From the NCBI GenBank assembly GCA_031835245.1, contig JAVKOQ010000349.1, positions 1 through 52,996 of the forward strand: 52,996 nt of DNA, read 5' to 3'. Shown here in pieces: positions 1-11,662 of the stretch (position 1 is the first letter of the stretch; every line of letters begins with the position of its first letter). Position numbers and translations under genes: made by a program. Below the pieces are notes generated by a model, which made no database searches, had not been told where the DNA came from, and worked only from the letters and a program-made list of their open reading frames with translations. The stretch is from Balamuthia mandrillaris. Taxonomy: Eukaryota; Discosea; Longamoebia; Balamuthiidae.

Positions 1-2
1 GC

Positions 3-206
3 AACATTGGTGATGGCAAAGACGGAGGTGATGTAGACGATGGCAAACATCACGATGGCGACGGCGGCAATATTGGTGATGGCCACGATGGAGGGGATGT
101 GGACGATGGCAAACATCACGATGGAGAAGACTCCAAAGAAAGCTCTGATGATAACCATGGCGATCACAGCTCTGCTCGCACTATGCGCCCGTTTTGCTTC
201 TTCTAA
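3..206 (+). CDS. 3' end of an Asp/Gly/His-rich repeat protein (partial)
   Basis: The reading frame is open from the left edge and stops at a TAA at 204-206. The first 44 codons are two copies of a 66-bp (22-residue) unit rich in GDG, DDGKHHDG and GGDVDD. The tail that follows ends in RPFCFF. The upstream part lies outside the window, so neither start nor any signal peptide can be judged. Low-complexity D/G/H repeats of this kind occur in secreted or metal-binding proteins, but no family is recognised. The other forward frame also begins open and lacks the regular repeat logic. Function is unknown. Confidence 0.5.
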   Translation, partial: NIGDGKDGGDVDDGKHHDGDGGNIGDGHDGGDVDDGKHHDGEDSKESSDDNHGDHSSARTMRPFCFF

Positions 207-584
207 AACCAAGCAAAAAGCCGCCCATTCCCTCGTTTTACACCTTCTTTTACCTGTTGTTTTAATCTTTGCAATGTTTGATTTTCTATTGGCCAGTAAA
301 TATACTTTTTTGATTTCTAATTTGCACCATGCGCAATTTCCAAGATCAGGGCGATCATTGGGACAAGATTTCCCGCCAAAAAGCTCAAAAGAAAAAAGCA
401 AACTATTGTAGATCAGCGCTTGTTTTTCTTATTCCACGTTAGCAGCAACAACATGACGCCTGGGCGCTACATTTTTTTCCCCCCACTTTTTTTTTCTTTT
501 TGTTTTGACAAAGGAAAAAGCGTAGCGAAAAAGTAGAGCAGTTTCTTTTCTAGCAGCACGGCCGAGGAAGTGACACAGAAACGA
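207..584. other. Intergenic gap
   Basis: AT-rich spacer between the partial gene and the first coiled-coil gene. It should hold the 3' end of the former and the promoter of the latter. No RNA gene, repeat or clear TATA box is visible. Confidence 0.5.
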
Positions 585-3500
585 ATGGAAGAGGTCGCAG
601 GAGAACAAGGCAATGACAAAGGAGTAATTGACGGTATGGAGGAGGAGGAGGAGGAGGAGATGAAAACAGAAGAGGAGGAGCTAGCGAAAGGCGTCGGCGA
701 AACGGTTTTGGGTGAAGACAAAGAGAACACAGAGGATGAGGAACAACAACCAACAACAGTTCTGGTGACAACACCAAACGGAAGAGAAACGCTAGAGGAA
801 ATCAAAGCTACTGATGCTACTACTCTTACCAACGACCCCAACAGAACGCCAGGTTTAATTTTCTCCCCCGCTCTCACTCATTGCTTGGTATTAATCGATA
901 TTTCTCAGCCCTGTTAAAACCTGTTTCTATCGCACTGCAAAGACTACGGAAACGACTACCCCAAAGTGGACCTCCAACATTGCCAACTCAACTTCAAAAT
1001 CAGGTACTTATCTCTCCAGCTTTGCGGTGGCCTTCACTGTCTTCTGATGGGTTTACGTTATATCCCACCACAGCATTCTCCCTTGTTCCCTTCTTCTGTC
1101 TGCTCGCAAGATCCTTCTTCGTCTCCATCTCCCTGTTTTGCACCCTCAGAACATACATCTTCGGTACTCGGTGATGTCCCAAACACTGCCAACCAGCTTC
1201 AAGATAAAACCGTGCGTTTCCACTTTGCTTTCTCTTTTCGCTCCAATTATCACTTAGCGCTCAAATCAAAAGATAATTGCTACTATTGTTGAACAACCAA
1301 AGCGAAGCAGCTCTTGGGCGCAAGTGTTACCTTTCCATCCTTCATTCGAGTTTTGTTCCTTGAATTTTGCCAAAGTACAAAACGAACTACTTGCATTGAG
1401 CAAAGAGAATCTAGAGCTCAAGGTAAATACACAACCCCTGTTGCTTCGTTCCTTTCTTCCTTCCCCTCCGCTCACATAGCACACAAATAGGACAAGTTAC
1501 GTACCAAGAAAGAAACTACCAAAGAACTCAAGAGCAAGTTGCACTCCCGACGGAAAAACAGAGGAGAAAAGGGTGCAGATGATGCCTCTAGCCCCTTGAC
1601 TCTAGAGCTTAAAGCTCAACGAAAACGAGAAAAGCGCTTGCTGCTGGAAGAACAGCAACGTAAAATTATGGAAGCCAAAGAAGAGATACGCATGGTAAGC
1701 AACGAGAGAAGAACAATGAGCACAAAGACAAAAAAAAAATAAGAGAGGTTGGAGCGCAAATACAGCCAGACTAATTATTTTTTGCAATATTCACCCAAGT
1801 TGCAACAACTCGTGCGTCAGGAAAAAGATGCGAAGTTCCAACTGGAAGAGGAGCTCCAAGAAGCGCAGATTAGAGCTTCGTCTAGAAGCGAGTATATAGA
1901 GTTTTTAAAGGTTCTCCTTCATTTGCATTCTTTCTTCTGCTACAATGTTTAACGAATAAATTAACAGGGCTCTCAAATGGCAATGGAAGAGAGGTTGGAA
2001 CAAGCAGAAACGCGATTGAAGGAGGCGACCACAAAGCTGATTACAAACGAAGCTTTGGTAGAGAAGTTTGAACAGACCTTTGCCCAGGTTGAGAAACAAC
2101 TGAATGAAGCCCGACTTGTTTATGAATGTGAACAAAAATCAGGTTTACTTCCTTGCTCTGTCTTCCTTGTCTGTCTGTTTTCTCTCTTCTGTAGTTCTTA
2201 CTTCTTATTTGTTTTTTCTTTATTCGTCAGTGGCCCATTTGAAAGACACCCATGCAAAAATGTTGCACACTTATCAAACGAGTCAAGGTTGAAGAAAAAA
2301 CCGCCCGTTCTCTCTTCCCTCTCCCTCAATCTCACCATAACGCCTCCTCTCTCTCTCTCTCTCTCTCTCTCTCCTTTCTCTCTCTCTTTGTTGTGCATTT
2401 TCCATTATTTAAGGCAAAGTTAGAGTTATGAGAAAGGCCCTCAAAAGTTGGAAAGGGGAAGAACGACGACTAAGAAGTCGTGTTCTGTTGTTGGAAGCTG
2501 AACTAAAAGACGCCCAATCGCTCCACACTATTAAAGATAAAGAGTTAGAATCAGTATGTCTTTGCATTCTTGATCTCCTTTCTCTGCTTCTTATAAGCTT
2601 TTCTTCCCAAACATCCACAGAGACAAGCTGCGTTTGAATATCTACAGAACACAAATAAGCGCATTCAATCCGAAAAAGAGCTTTTGTTGACACGCTACGA
2701 GGAATCGCAAGGATTGTTACGCAAAGCAATGGAAGCTATCTCCAACCAAGAACATAAGATAGAAGAGCTAAGAAAACGGGAAGAAGAGCATCAAAAGCTT
2801 CAACAAGAGGTTCGTTTTTGTTGTTGCTTGTTAGGTTTCATTCCATCTCATTTCGGTTCGTTTTCTTGCTCAATAAAATAACTTAGCTGCACGAAATCAA
2901 AGTGGAACACATTAAGTTGAAAACGGAACTAGTGGAATCCAAGCAAACATACGAACTGAAGTTGATCTCCTTCCAAAGAGAAGCAAATAGCACCAAAGAC
3001 GATTTGGAGGCCGAAAATACAAGCCTCCAATCTTCCATTCGCAAATATCGAGAGAGGTATCTTCGTTCTCTCTCCCTTCATTGCTTTATTTTTCAGCGTT
3101 CTTCTGTTCTTACCATGTTCTCCTCGTTATTATGTTGAAAGTTTAATTGAAGTGGAAACGGAATTGGAAACAGAGAAACAACAAACAAAAAGGCTAAGAG
3201 GACAATTGACGGCCTTGGAAGCTTTAAAACAACAACTTAGAGCCAGAGTGAAAGAACTGGAAGAAGAGAAATTCAAACCAACACAAGCCACTCTTTCTTG
3301 CCCTTCTTCCTCTTCTTCTATTTCTTCGTCATTTTCGCAACTATCAATCACATCCACCACACCAATGCCAAGTTTGGATGGAAGCGAGCGAGAGCCAAGA
3401 CAAGAACAAATGAGCGTGACTGCGAAGACGACGACAGTCAATTCTATACCAACTCTATCTGCAGCTACCTTTCCATCCATCACGTTCACGCGCAAAGAAA

Positions 3501-4054
3501 GCAACTCGATTCTCCCTTGGAGAAACGATACTTCTTCTTCCTCCTCCTCCTCCTCCTCCTCCTCCTCCTCTTCGTCTTGTTCTTCTCCAATGGATGAAAA
3601 ACCGCAAGGTGAGCATCAACAGCAGCGCCAAAAGCGGAAAAATTCAGACAATAACGATGAATTCGCCAAACGAAAACGAACAGATGTCCGCGTATTCGAT
3701 ATATCACAAGTTGATGCTGAAGAAGGCGCTGTCGATGTTGCTACCAATAAGGCAGACCATTGTTCAAAAGATACCGCAATTGACTTGCACGCAAACGACG
3801 AAAAAGCAGAAAAACCGAAAGACGACACGTCGACAGATCAACAGATAAGACAAGAGCGTGAGAGAAAACTATTCAAATGGAAACAGGAACAAAGAAAACG
3901 ACAGGAACAGCTTCTCTCCGCTAAACAATACTCCGCCTATGAACGCAAAAGGCAGGACGAACAACGCAGAGAAAAACAGAAACAAACTGAAGAGGAAGCT
4001 GAGCTTGGCGAAGGTTACCATGGACGAAATAGCGTTAAAAAGAGGTCAGGATAA
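585..4054 (+). CDS. Long coiled-coil protein, 12 exons, about 892 aa
   Basis: Exons: 585-852, 909-1003, 1074-1211, 1258-1422, 1491-1694, 1746-1910, 1968-2142, 2231-2287, 2414-2553, 2621-2809, 2887-3056 and 3142-4054. All introns are GT-AG and all joins keep frame (2679 nt). The N-terminus is very acidic (EEEEEEE near residue 20). Roughly residues 220-630 are heptad-like and rich in E, K, Q, L and R, predicting a long dimeric coiled coil. A Ser-rich region with a poly-Ser tract (3534-3588) and a basic, charged C-terminal tail of RQEQ/KQEQ type follow. No catalytic domain is visible. The layout suits a structural, tethering or cytoskeletal protein, but no family is recognised. Start: the first ATG in the open frame; a GTG 15 nt upstream is ignored. 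Intron 4 has 68 nt and intron 3 only 46 nt, the shortest clear intron in the window. Confidence 0.8.
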
Positions 4055-4952
4055 CGAGGGGGACCCCCCCCCCCAAAACAGGGAAAAGCTTCGGATTTTG
4101 CTATTTTTTAAAAAAATGACAGGGAAAGGGTCAAAAATAGTACTAATAAGCGGAACAGCGCTCTCAGAAGTTGAATTTTTCCCTTTTCATGGCTTAAACT
4201 ATTTCACAGTTTATCCATAAGATGAAGGTGTGAGACGGGTTAATCTCTCTTTGGACTTCTTGTACGCGTGGAATTACCAGAAAGGCCAGGCGCGATTGGT
4301 GGCACCACAAGCGAGTTTTCAAATGGCCGCAACAACCAATCAGGGCTGAGCAGATGGCTGGGGGATCACTGTCGCGGAATAGACAATCTGAGAGTCAGCG
4401 CTCTCCTGTCCTCTCCCCTGCCCATGGCCCGCAAGAGGCCGTTGGGAGGATCAGCCGAAAATTAGCGGCAAGATTACGGAAATTCGAAACCAAAACGGGA
4501 AATATTCCCCTTGACGAGCCACCGCATCTGCTGTCAACAACCAATCAAGAGGCCCGCTTTAAATAGCGACTTGGTGAGCGTTTGCTTTTTCCCTGTTTCC
4601 CCGCCCCATTCCTTCACTTGCGAATCACACCAGCTTCCACCACCTACCACTTTTTTTTTTTGTGAAGGCTGCTCCCCTCCTCCCATTACAAAAACGCTGC
4701 CTCCAAGCTGAACAAACTAGAACCTCAAGTTGTTCTTTCGCACGAACAAAGCAGCACCACACACTCATTTTGTTTTCTGTTTTATTAAAAATATTTTCCC
4801 AAAACTGGATCGAATAACACGGCCAAAAGCGTGACCTCTAGTGACCACTTTTTTCAACCAACAGGTATGTCCATTGAGCTTCCTCTCCCTCTTCATGTTA
4901 TTGTTTCCAGGTTGGCTCACTTTTTCGTGTCTCTCCCAACAAAGAGTTTTAA
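4055..4952. other. Intergenic gap with CCAAT boxes
   Basis: A run of 12 C residues lies just after the upstream stop (about 4063-4074). Two CAACCAATCA boxes (near 4336 and 4541) and an inverted ATTGGTGG (near 4290) precede a TTTAAATA element near 4557. A likely 5'-UTR intron starts at GTATGT (4865). These fit the promoter of the small downstream gene. No coding exon is supported. Confidence 0.5.
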
Positions 4953-5404
4953 ATGGAGACCTCCATGTTCGCCACCACGCCCGTTTTGTCCGGTCTGATG
5001 TGGGAGCAACCTCCATTGACCGCCCAACCGGAGCCCACCCACGTCACTCTTTGCCCTTTTGCTCAGAAGAAACTCACGAAGGAAGACGTCGACCAGGCAG
5101 TCGCCACCATCAAGGTTTGTTTTTTTTCCTAGTTTTGTCCGTCTATTGTTTTCTTTTCCGTCTCTTTCTCTTTCTCGTTTCCATGTTGAAATGTCAAACA
5201 AAAAAGATTCACCAACCAACAAAAAATAAACAGTCATTTGAGTTCCCTCCATTAAGTTGCGACTGCAGCAACAAGAACGCAGAGTACAGAGGCTTCCTCG
5301 TCATCAACTATAAGCCGGTCTACTGGAATACCGATCGACAGTTTTCCAGGATCCATCTCAGCACTGAGAAGCAGCCAAGGTTTCCTTTCCTCTCTAAGGA
5401 GTGA
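4953..5404 (+). CDS. Small two-exon protein of unknown function, 110 aa
   Basis: Exons 4953-5114 and 5234-5404 are joined in phase 0 across a 119-nt GT-AG intron. The protein has two halves. The first contains MWEQPP and LTKEDVDQAVATIK, a likely helix. The second carries CDCSN and a hydrophobic/aromatic core reading YRGFLVINYKPVYWN, ending LSKE. There is no signal peptide or membrane segment. Start: the first ATG after a probable 5'-UTR intron, with CCAAT boxes about 400-600 nt upstream. I do not recognise the family. Short length and lack of a known domain keep confidence moderate, but two open exons with clean splice sites argue for a real gene. Confidence 0.6.
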
Positions 5405-5600
5405 AGCACTGCGGGGAAAAAAGTGAAATAGTTTCAGTTTTTTTCGAGAAAAAGCAAACGCTCATTCTGAAAAGAGGAAAGGAAAGAGAGCTCTCGGTCT
5501 AAGTTGTGTATAACTCTCTGTTTATATTGTAACAAACAAAACAATAATAACAACAATAACATTGAAACTTACAAAGCTCAAGTTCTCTTTTCTGTTTGTT

Positions 5601-7289
5601 TTAGTCGCGGTATTCATCCCCACAATCACCAGCTAACGTGTTTCCTTGGTTCAGAACGGAGTTGATCTTTTGGTGGTCTTCTTCGTCGAGCCCAAAGGAG
5701 AAGATCTTTTGGTTTTCCGCTCTGTGTTGTGAAAGGCTCAATCGGGTTCCGATGATAATGCCTCCAACCTTTATGAGAACGACCAGGGTGAAAATGTGTT
5801 CGATGAAGAGAAGCAACAAGAGAATGGCAAACATAAGAGAGAAGACGGGGAAGAACTTCCTAAAAAATTCGTACCATAGGCTTATCCAAGACCCACCTCG
5901 CAGCGACATTGCTGATGCTAACTTCATGCTTATCCGCCACTTCCTTCAACACACTTAACAGCTGTTGAAACAGAGTCCATCCGCCCCACTCATCGATGAA
6001 TCGTTTGTACTTTCGCAAAGAGATGGTGTTGAGCTCTCTCTTGGATGTGGGCTCCGAAGAAACGTTCACATACTTTTCGGAGAGAAAACCTCCCAACAGA
6101 GTTCCGTAACACAAAAGTTTAATGTTGTGTTGTTGGCAGAAAGGTATCATCTTCTGTTCCGGCCGCGTGTCGATGAGAGAGAAAGAGACTTGGTTGGAGA
6201 CAATTGGAATGGACGAGTTTACGATCTTTGCCATGTGTTCCGTGTCAAAGTTGGTTAGCTGATACAAAAGCATAGAAATGAGAAAATAGCATCACAACAA
6301 GTAAGGATAAAAGGGAAGGAGGAACAATGATATGCATTACCCCGAGGAAACGTATCTTACCTTCTTGTTGAAGGTCCTTGAGGTGCTTAATAGCGTCGAG
6401 ATACCTTTCGTCGTCATAGTCTATTTTTAACGCAAAGTAGAGCAAAACGAGTCAACGCCAACCGGGAGAGAGAAGCTTTGAACGTATGCACGAGAGAAGA
6501 GGAGAGAAGAGAAGTGAAGAGAAGAGAACGATGAAGAGAACGACGAAGAGAACGACGAAGAGAAGAGAACGACGAACCCCACCAATGGAATTGCAACAAA
6601 TCCAACTGAGTCGCTGCACAAAATTGCCGTTAGCAGGAAACGTGGACTAGGATAAGAAGGACATGCGAAGAAAGAAAGAAACGACAAGAAGAATGGAGAA
6701 GAATGGAGAACGAATAAAGAAGATAGCAGAAAGAGAAGAAAGAAAACGAAGAAAATGAAGAAAGCAGAAAGAAAATGAAGAAAGAAAGAAAGAAGGGACA
6801 GAGATTGTACAAAAGACGAACTTTTCATTCGTTCGAGAGCAATATTAATGTTCTCTTCAACCACTTTCCTGGTCATGGGTCCTGGTCGTGGCACCCACTT
6901 GCTGGTTTTAAATAGGAAAGAGCATTAAGTATATTTTGTACGTGAAGCACAAAGAGGAACCCATACGTGAACATCTCAACGGGCTGATCTGGATAACGCT
7001 CAACAAAAGCTCCCATCAGATCTTCAGCAGGGCCATAAATATCCGCTCCATCAAAAGTGGTATACCCTTCTTTCGCATACTCTCTCATCTGGTGTTTTTT
7101 TCAGTTGGTGAGTGAGAAAAAGTGGCGCAAAGGAAGGAAGCCAAAGAAGGTCTATACCTCGCTTAATGCTTTGCTCAGGTCGATCTTACCATGTCCGCCA
7201 GAAACTTGCCATAAGCCATTGAGCACCGGACAAATGGTAAAGTCTCCGCAAAGGCTTCTACGCACCAGGCTAGTTGGTGTGTTCCGCAT
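5601..7289 (-). CDS. Aldo/keto reductase, 7 exons, 333 aa
   Basis: NAD(P)H-dependent aldo/keto reductase of the eight-stranded barrel type. Exons, 5' to 3' on the minus strand: 7289-7158, 7088-6967, 6901-6822, 6613-6578, 6420-6341, 6258-5875 and 5768-5601 (1002 nt, frame kept). Family signatures appear in order: NGLWQVSGGHG, FDGADIYGPAE (catalytic Asp and Tyr), EMFTKWVPR (catalytic Lys), LLQFHWW (catalytic His), FLGLTNFD, and the C-terminal cofactor region ending VGGIIIGTRL. The tetrad is complete and the length is normal, so the enzyme should be active; its substrate cannot be told. No targeting peptide is obvious. The introns at 6421-6577 and 6614-6821 carry long purine runs on the plus strand, so they are pyrimidine-rich in the sense direction. 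Confidence 0.92.
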
Positions 7290-7714
7290 CTTGCTTCCTT
7301 GCCTGTGGCCTTCCTCCCTGTGCAGGTTCGATTGGCAAACACATCACGTCGTCACGGCCATAAACCTATCAGAGCTGCCAAGGGGGGGGGGGGGGCTCCC
7401 CTGTATCTTCCTGCAGGTGGAACTAGCACACCCCGTGGGAGTCCTCAAGGTGTAAACGGGCTTGCTACCGCAATGGCCAAAGGAGTCGAGGACGCACACG
7501 GTTATATGTCCTTATGACGAGCTTTAACCTGCGTCAGCGGGAGGTGTGCAGGATGTGCGGTAACTACCATATGTCTTAAGATCCATCCACGAGAGGGAGA
7601 CTTGATGAGTTTGCACCAGACAAAAGAACGAGATATGGAACAAACGCACAGAGTACAATACTACACTCAAAACGGTTGCCCTGTTCAACAACACTATTCC
7701 ACCGATATATCTAT
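7290..7714. other. Intergenic gap with a 14-G run
   Basis: Spacer between two minus-strand genes. A homopolymer of about 14 G lies near 7383-7396, a likely length-variable or error-prone site. Short open frames cross it on the plus strand, but none has splice logic or a recognisable domain. It should contain the aldo/keto reductase promoter and the 3' end of the SAM-PB1 gene. Confidence 0.45.
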
Positions 7715-8889
7715 CTACACCTGCACTTGAATCTTCAAGGCATAACCATAGAAAGGGTTCCTTCTGCCTCGTTCGATGTTCTTCTGCATCAGATCGTCGA
7801 ACTCCTCTGCATTTTTTATCCGCACCAAGTCTTTCTCTTCGTCTTCATACCGAACCGAAAGCTCCGATGCTGAAAGTCCCAACTGCTCCGCCAGCAGCTG
7901 CTTCAACTCTCCAAACGAGATATCTTCTTGTACACGAATCATAATGATGTCATCCTCTCCGGATGCTTTGCAGTTGATGCACTTGATGGCGACTTTGTTC
8001 TTCATCAGTTCCTCGCACAGTCTCAACAGCTCCGTGGTATATTCCTCGTTGGCTAAAGGGGTTCGAGGAGAAAGACAGGATGAGGTCCTAGGAGAAAAAC
8101 AAGCAGAAGAGCAGACGGAGGAGATTTCGCTGTTGCTTCCCTCGGAAGAACCTCCTTCCTGAGGATGATGGTGAGGCGCGAAGGCGTTATCCTCTTTAAG
8201 TTGCTTCAGCGCTCTCAAGAACCGCTTCTTGTGTCCAATGGCCTTTATGCCGACCGCGTTTAGCATCCGTTCGTTATTGTTGTCCCTCTTTCCGTTATCA
8301 TTTTCGTCAAAGCCAAGCAACTCCGCCCCAGAGATGCTTTGAGCTCGAAAGTTCTCAGCATAGCGAGAGAGGTCCAAGTACTGCAACCACAGTTGAACGT
8401 CTGCCACCACCCAGTCTGTAGGCAATTTGTGCGTGAGGTTAACAAACTCAGGTTGACATAGCATTTCTTTCCTGCCGCTTCCTTTCTCAAGTTTGACGAT
8501 GTGCGAGGACGAGACGCCGGGAGAGCCCACCTCCTCTCGAATAGAAGCGAGCCTTTGGCGAGCTTTTCTTTCAGAGCCTGCTTTCGGCACTTGCACCTCG
8601 CCAGGTTGCTCCAATCCTGAGATAGAAAATCAATGAATGAAAAGCGAAGTCACTTGGAAGAGTATACCAGAGGAAAAAACAAGTGCCGTTTCGAGACACA
8701 CGTCGACTTACCGGAGTCAGGAAGGGCGTTCCGAGAGGAAGATATAAAGCGGCTAGCTTTGTTCCTTTTTGCATAAGTCCGCCCAGACGAAAAATCTGTA
8801 CCAGTAGTTTGTCCGTCTTGCCCTAGTTGTTTCCCCGTGTCAATAGCACTCGGCGCCTTGTTTTGCTTCCTGCGGATGAGCTTTTTCAT
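7715..8889 (-). CDS. SAM and PB1 domain scaffold protein, 359 aa
   Basis: Exons 8889-8712 and 8616-7715 are joined across a 95-nt intron (donor GTAAGT). The first ~110 residues are basic and disordered. A SAM domain covers roughly residues 120-200 (WVVADVQLWLQYLDL ... IGHKKRFLRALKQL), interrupted by an N/D-rich insert. After a Ser-rich linker, a PB1 domain covers about 270-358. It has the conserved basic Lys in its first strand (VAIKCIN) and an acidic OPCA loop (YEDEEKDLVRI), so it looks type I/II, able to bind PB1 partners on both faces. SAM plus PB1 proteins act as oligomerising adaptors in signalling; no kinase domain is present. The promoter is shared with the divergent phosphatase gene at 9512. 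Identity of the domains is confident, partner unknown. Confidence 0.88.
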
Positions 8890-9511
8890 TTTCTGCCTGT
8901 TAGCGTCTGCTGACCAACCGAGAAAGACTTTCAGGTCTTGTCTCTTCCCTTCCTTTCAGTTGCGTGAATAAAATAAAGGAGATCCTTTCTAGCGCGATAA
9001 TCTTCCGACGGCACAACGGCGACTTAACAAATTCTTCTTTTCAATGAATCTCATTATCCAGGATCGGTGTAGCCTGGTTGCTCCGAGATTAAACGGAAGA
9101 AATAAGCACATTCCCGAAGGGACGCAGATCGAGACAAAGTTCGGGCTGATGTCGCCAGCATCATGTCGACACGATATTCAAAATTCCGCAAAAAAATTCA
9201 GCGGTGGAACTGAAGTTGAGCACCATTTTCCCGCCAAAATATCCCCCTCTGCCAAACGACAACCAAACATTATTTTTGAAAAAGAAAAAACCAACAAGAG
9301 ATGGAAATAGAGCGAATGGTCCGTCCCCTCTTCTTCTTCCCTTCGTGTTTTTAAGTTCTCTTTTATCAATGGTTTTTTTCAGTCTCTACCAGCTTGTTTC
9401 TGCTCTATCGTTGCTTTTTTTTTTTGTTGCCTCTCTCTCTCTCTTCTTTCTTTTCTTGAAGTGGTTACCAACAAAAAATTTTTTAATCTGCAGGATCAGC
9501 CAGAGGCAAGC
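8890..9511. other. Divergent promoter region with a TGTCGACA palindrome
   Basis: Gap between the minus-strand SAM-PB1 gene and the plus-strand phosphatase gene. It holds TGTCGACA at 9164-9171, a poly-T/CT stretch near 9415-9450 and a possible 5'-UTR acceptor (CTGCAG) near 9490. No coding exon is supported. Confidence 0.5.
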
Positions 9512-9825
9512 ATGGAGCTTCCTCCTACGCCAACCATCACCGCCACAACATCCAAACAAAGTTCTATACTTTCTTTCTTCATAAAATTGGTACAAAAAAA
9601 GAGCAAGAAGATAACAGATGGGGGTAGCAACGAAACCGCAAGAGAAGGCGTAGTGGAAGAAGGTGACAAGGACAAAAGTGAAGAATCAAGAAATGACAGA
9701 AAGAGAAAGCGAGAGAACACGAAATCAGCAGAAGAGGAAAGAGAACGGCCAGAAAGAACTTCTACTTCTGCCTTCAAAACTATTGCCGACTTTTTCCTAC
9801 CGCTCTCTTCGTCTTCTTCTTCTTC

Positions 9826-9857
<32 letters not shown>

Positions 9858-11283
9858 CTTCTTCTTCTTCTACTTTTTCTTCTTCTGCTTTCCTTCAAGT
9901 ACCTCCAACAACTTCGTTGAAAGCAAAGGAAGAAGCGGAAGTGGGGGACTCAACACCTCAGTCTTCTCGTCGCCGTAGTCTTCGTATTCAAAACCGTAAA
10001 AGCTTTGAAGCAGCCACTTCTCCTCCTCCTTCTTCTGCTTCCTCCAACACAGAACGAAAGAAAACGGCAAAGAAGACAACAAAACGAAGGAAGAAGGAAG
10101 AGAATAATGCCACCAAAACTACAAAAACAACAGCAAAGAAGAGAACCAGCACTAGCACGTTAAAGAAAAGAGCGGGAAGAAACCAAATGACAGAAGAACA
10201 AAAACAAAAGGCAGCGCTGGTGCGGCGTCAACAAAGAGAACAAGCAGCATTGAAGAAGAAACAAGAACAGGAGGAAGCGATGCAGATACGACTGAGAGAA
10301 AAGGAGGAACAGAGAAGTGGTGTTGCCATTTTTCCTTTTGTCTATTTGGGCAGCAAAGAGGCAGCAGCCAACTACGAATGGTTGAGAGCAAACGCTTGTC
10401 ATCATGTTTTGAACGTCGCTTCTGAAGTTCCTAAATACTTTCATCAAAGGGTAATGCGCTCCTTTTTTTTTTTTTTTCTCGTTTCTCTCTTCTGATGATG
10501 GTGAATAAATACGACAGGAGGAAGAAGGATTCTCGTGGACGTATATGCACATAGAAGCGCAGGATAGCGAAGAACAAAAGTTGTTGCCACACTTTGAAAG
10601 AGCTACTTATGTAAATACCAATACTCCTTTGCTTCTTCTTTCCCCTAAGCATTGTTACTCATTCCATCTCTTTATCCCTTTGAAGTTCATTCATGAAGCT
10701 GTGCAGAAAGAACAAAACGTCCTGGTGCATTGGTATTTATTTTCTCTTTACCATCATTTGCATTGCTGGTTCTAAACAAAACAAAAATGAATGTTAACCC
10801 ATTAAGTAATGCGGGTCTGAGTCGATCTGTGACTATATTGATAGCCTATGCCATGAAGTATGCACTTCTTCTTGTGGTTTTGTTCTCTTTCTATGTTTCG
10901 AGCCTTTCCTTTTGACATGGGTCACTCATTAGATGCCTACTTAAACTATCTTCTTTTCCTTTAAGACACTTAAACTTTAGCTTGAAGACCGCGTATGAAC
11001 ATGTAAAAGCCAAACGTCCTCGTCTCAATCCAAACAACGGTTTGTTCTCCCCTTTTCTTCTGGCTCTTTCTTTTTTCTCTTTCGCTGATCGCTCAACCTC
11101 AAAACAGCGTTCAAGCAGCAGTTGATGCAGTTTGAGGAGATCGGCCTGGGTCTGAATCCTTCTTTGGACTTTTTCGCCCGAACGAAACGTCTCTCGGCAT
11201 GCTACGGCAAACTCGTTGCAGCACAACCACCGGAAGAAGAAACCGAAGAGAAAGAAATGGTTGCGCTAGGGGGATGGGACTGA
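9512..11283 (+). CDS. Dual-specificity protein phosphatase with disordered N-terminus, 459 aa
   Basis: Exons 9512-10450, 10518-10610, 10686-10732, 10807-10857, 10966-11039 and 11108-11283 (1380 nt, frame kept). Residues 1-280 are low complexity: Lys/Arg-rich segments that may act as nuclear signals, a poly-Ser tract (9800-9890) and Thr/Lys repeats. The C-terminal ~170 residues form a DSP domain: VYLGSKEAAANYEWL, HHVLNVASEVP, a general-acid region with QDSEEQ, then the P-loop HCNAGLSRSVTILIAY with catalytic Cys and Arg. It ends with an amphipathic tail. The Cys codon is split by intron 3 (TG|T). DSPs remove phosphate from Tyr/Ser/Thr, often on MAP kinases; no docking site is identifiable here. 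Start: the first ATG in the open frame. Confidence 0.9.
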
Positions 11284-11599
11284 ACCGAGTGCAGGAAAAA
11301 AAAATCGGAGTTCGTTGTTGATAGTTTTTTATTTATTATAAACGAAGAGTGAAACATCAAAGACAAAAGCAGCAACAAACATGATCGCCTTCTGCAACCG
11401 GAATAGCAAAGAGAACAAGAATTAGTGAGCAGTGAGAAAGAGAGAGAGAGAGAGCAATCGCTTTAGAAGAGGAGTAGCCAAAGTCAGTGCCCAAAAGGGT
11501 GGGCAGTTACTTTTCTCTTACACAATTTTTTGTTCAGAGAGATTCCCATTTTGTAAATAAATCATCACAAGGTATGGCTAAAAATAAAAACGAAGAAAG

Positions 11600-11662
<63 letters not shown>

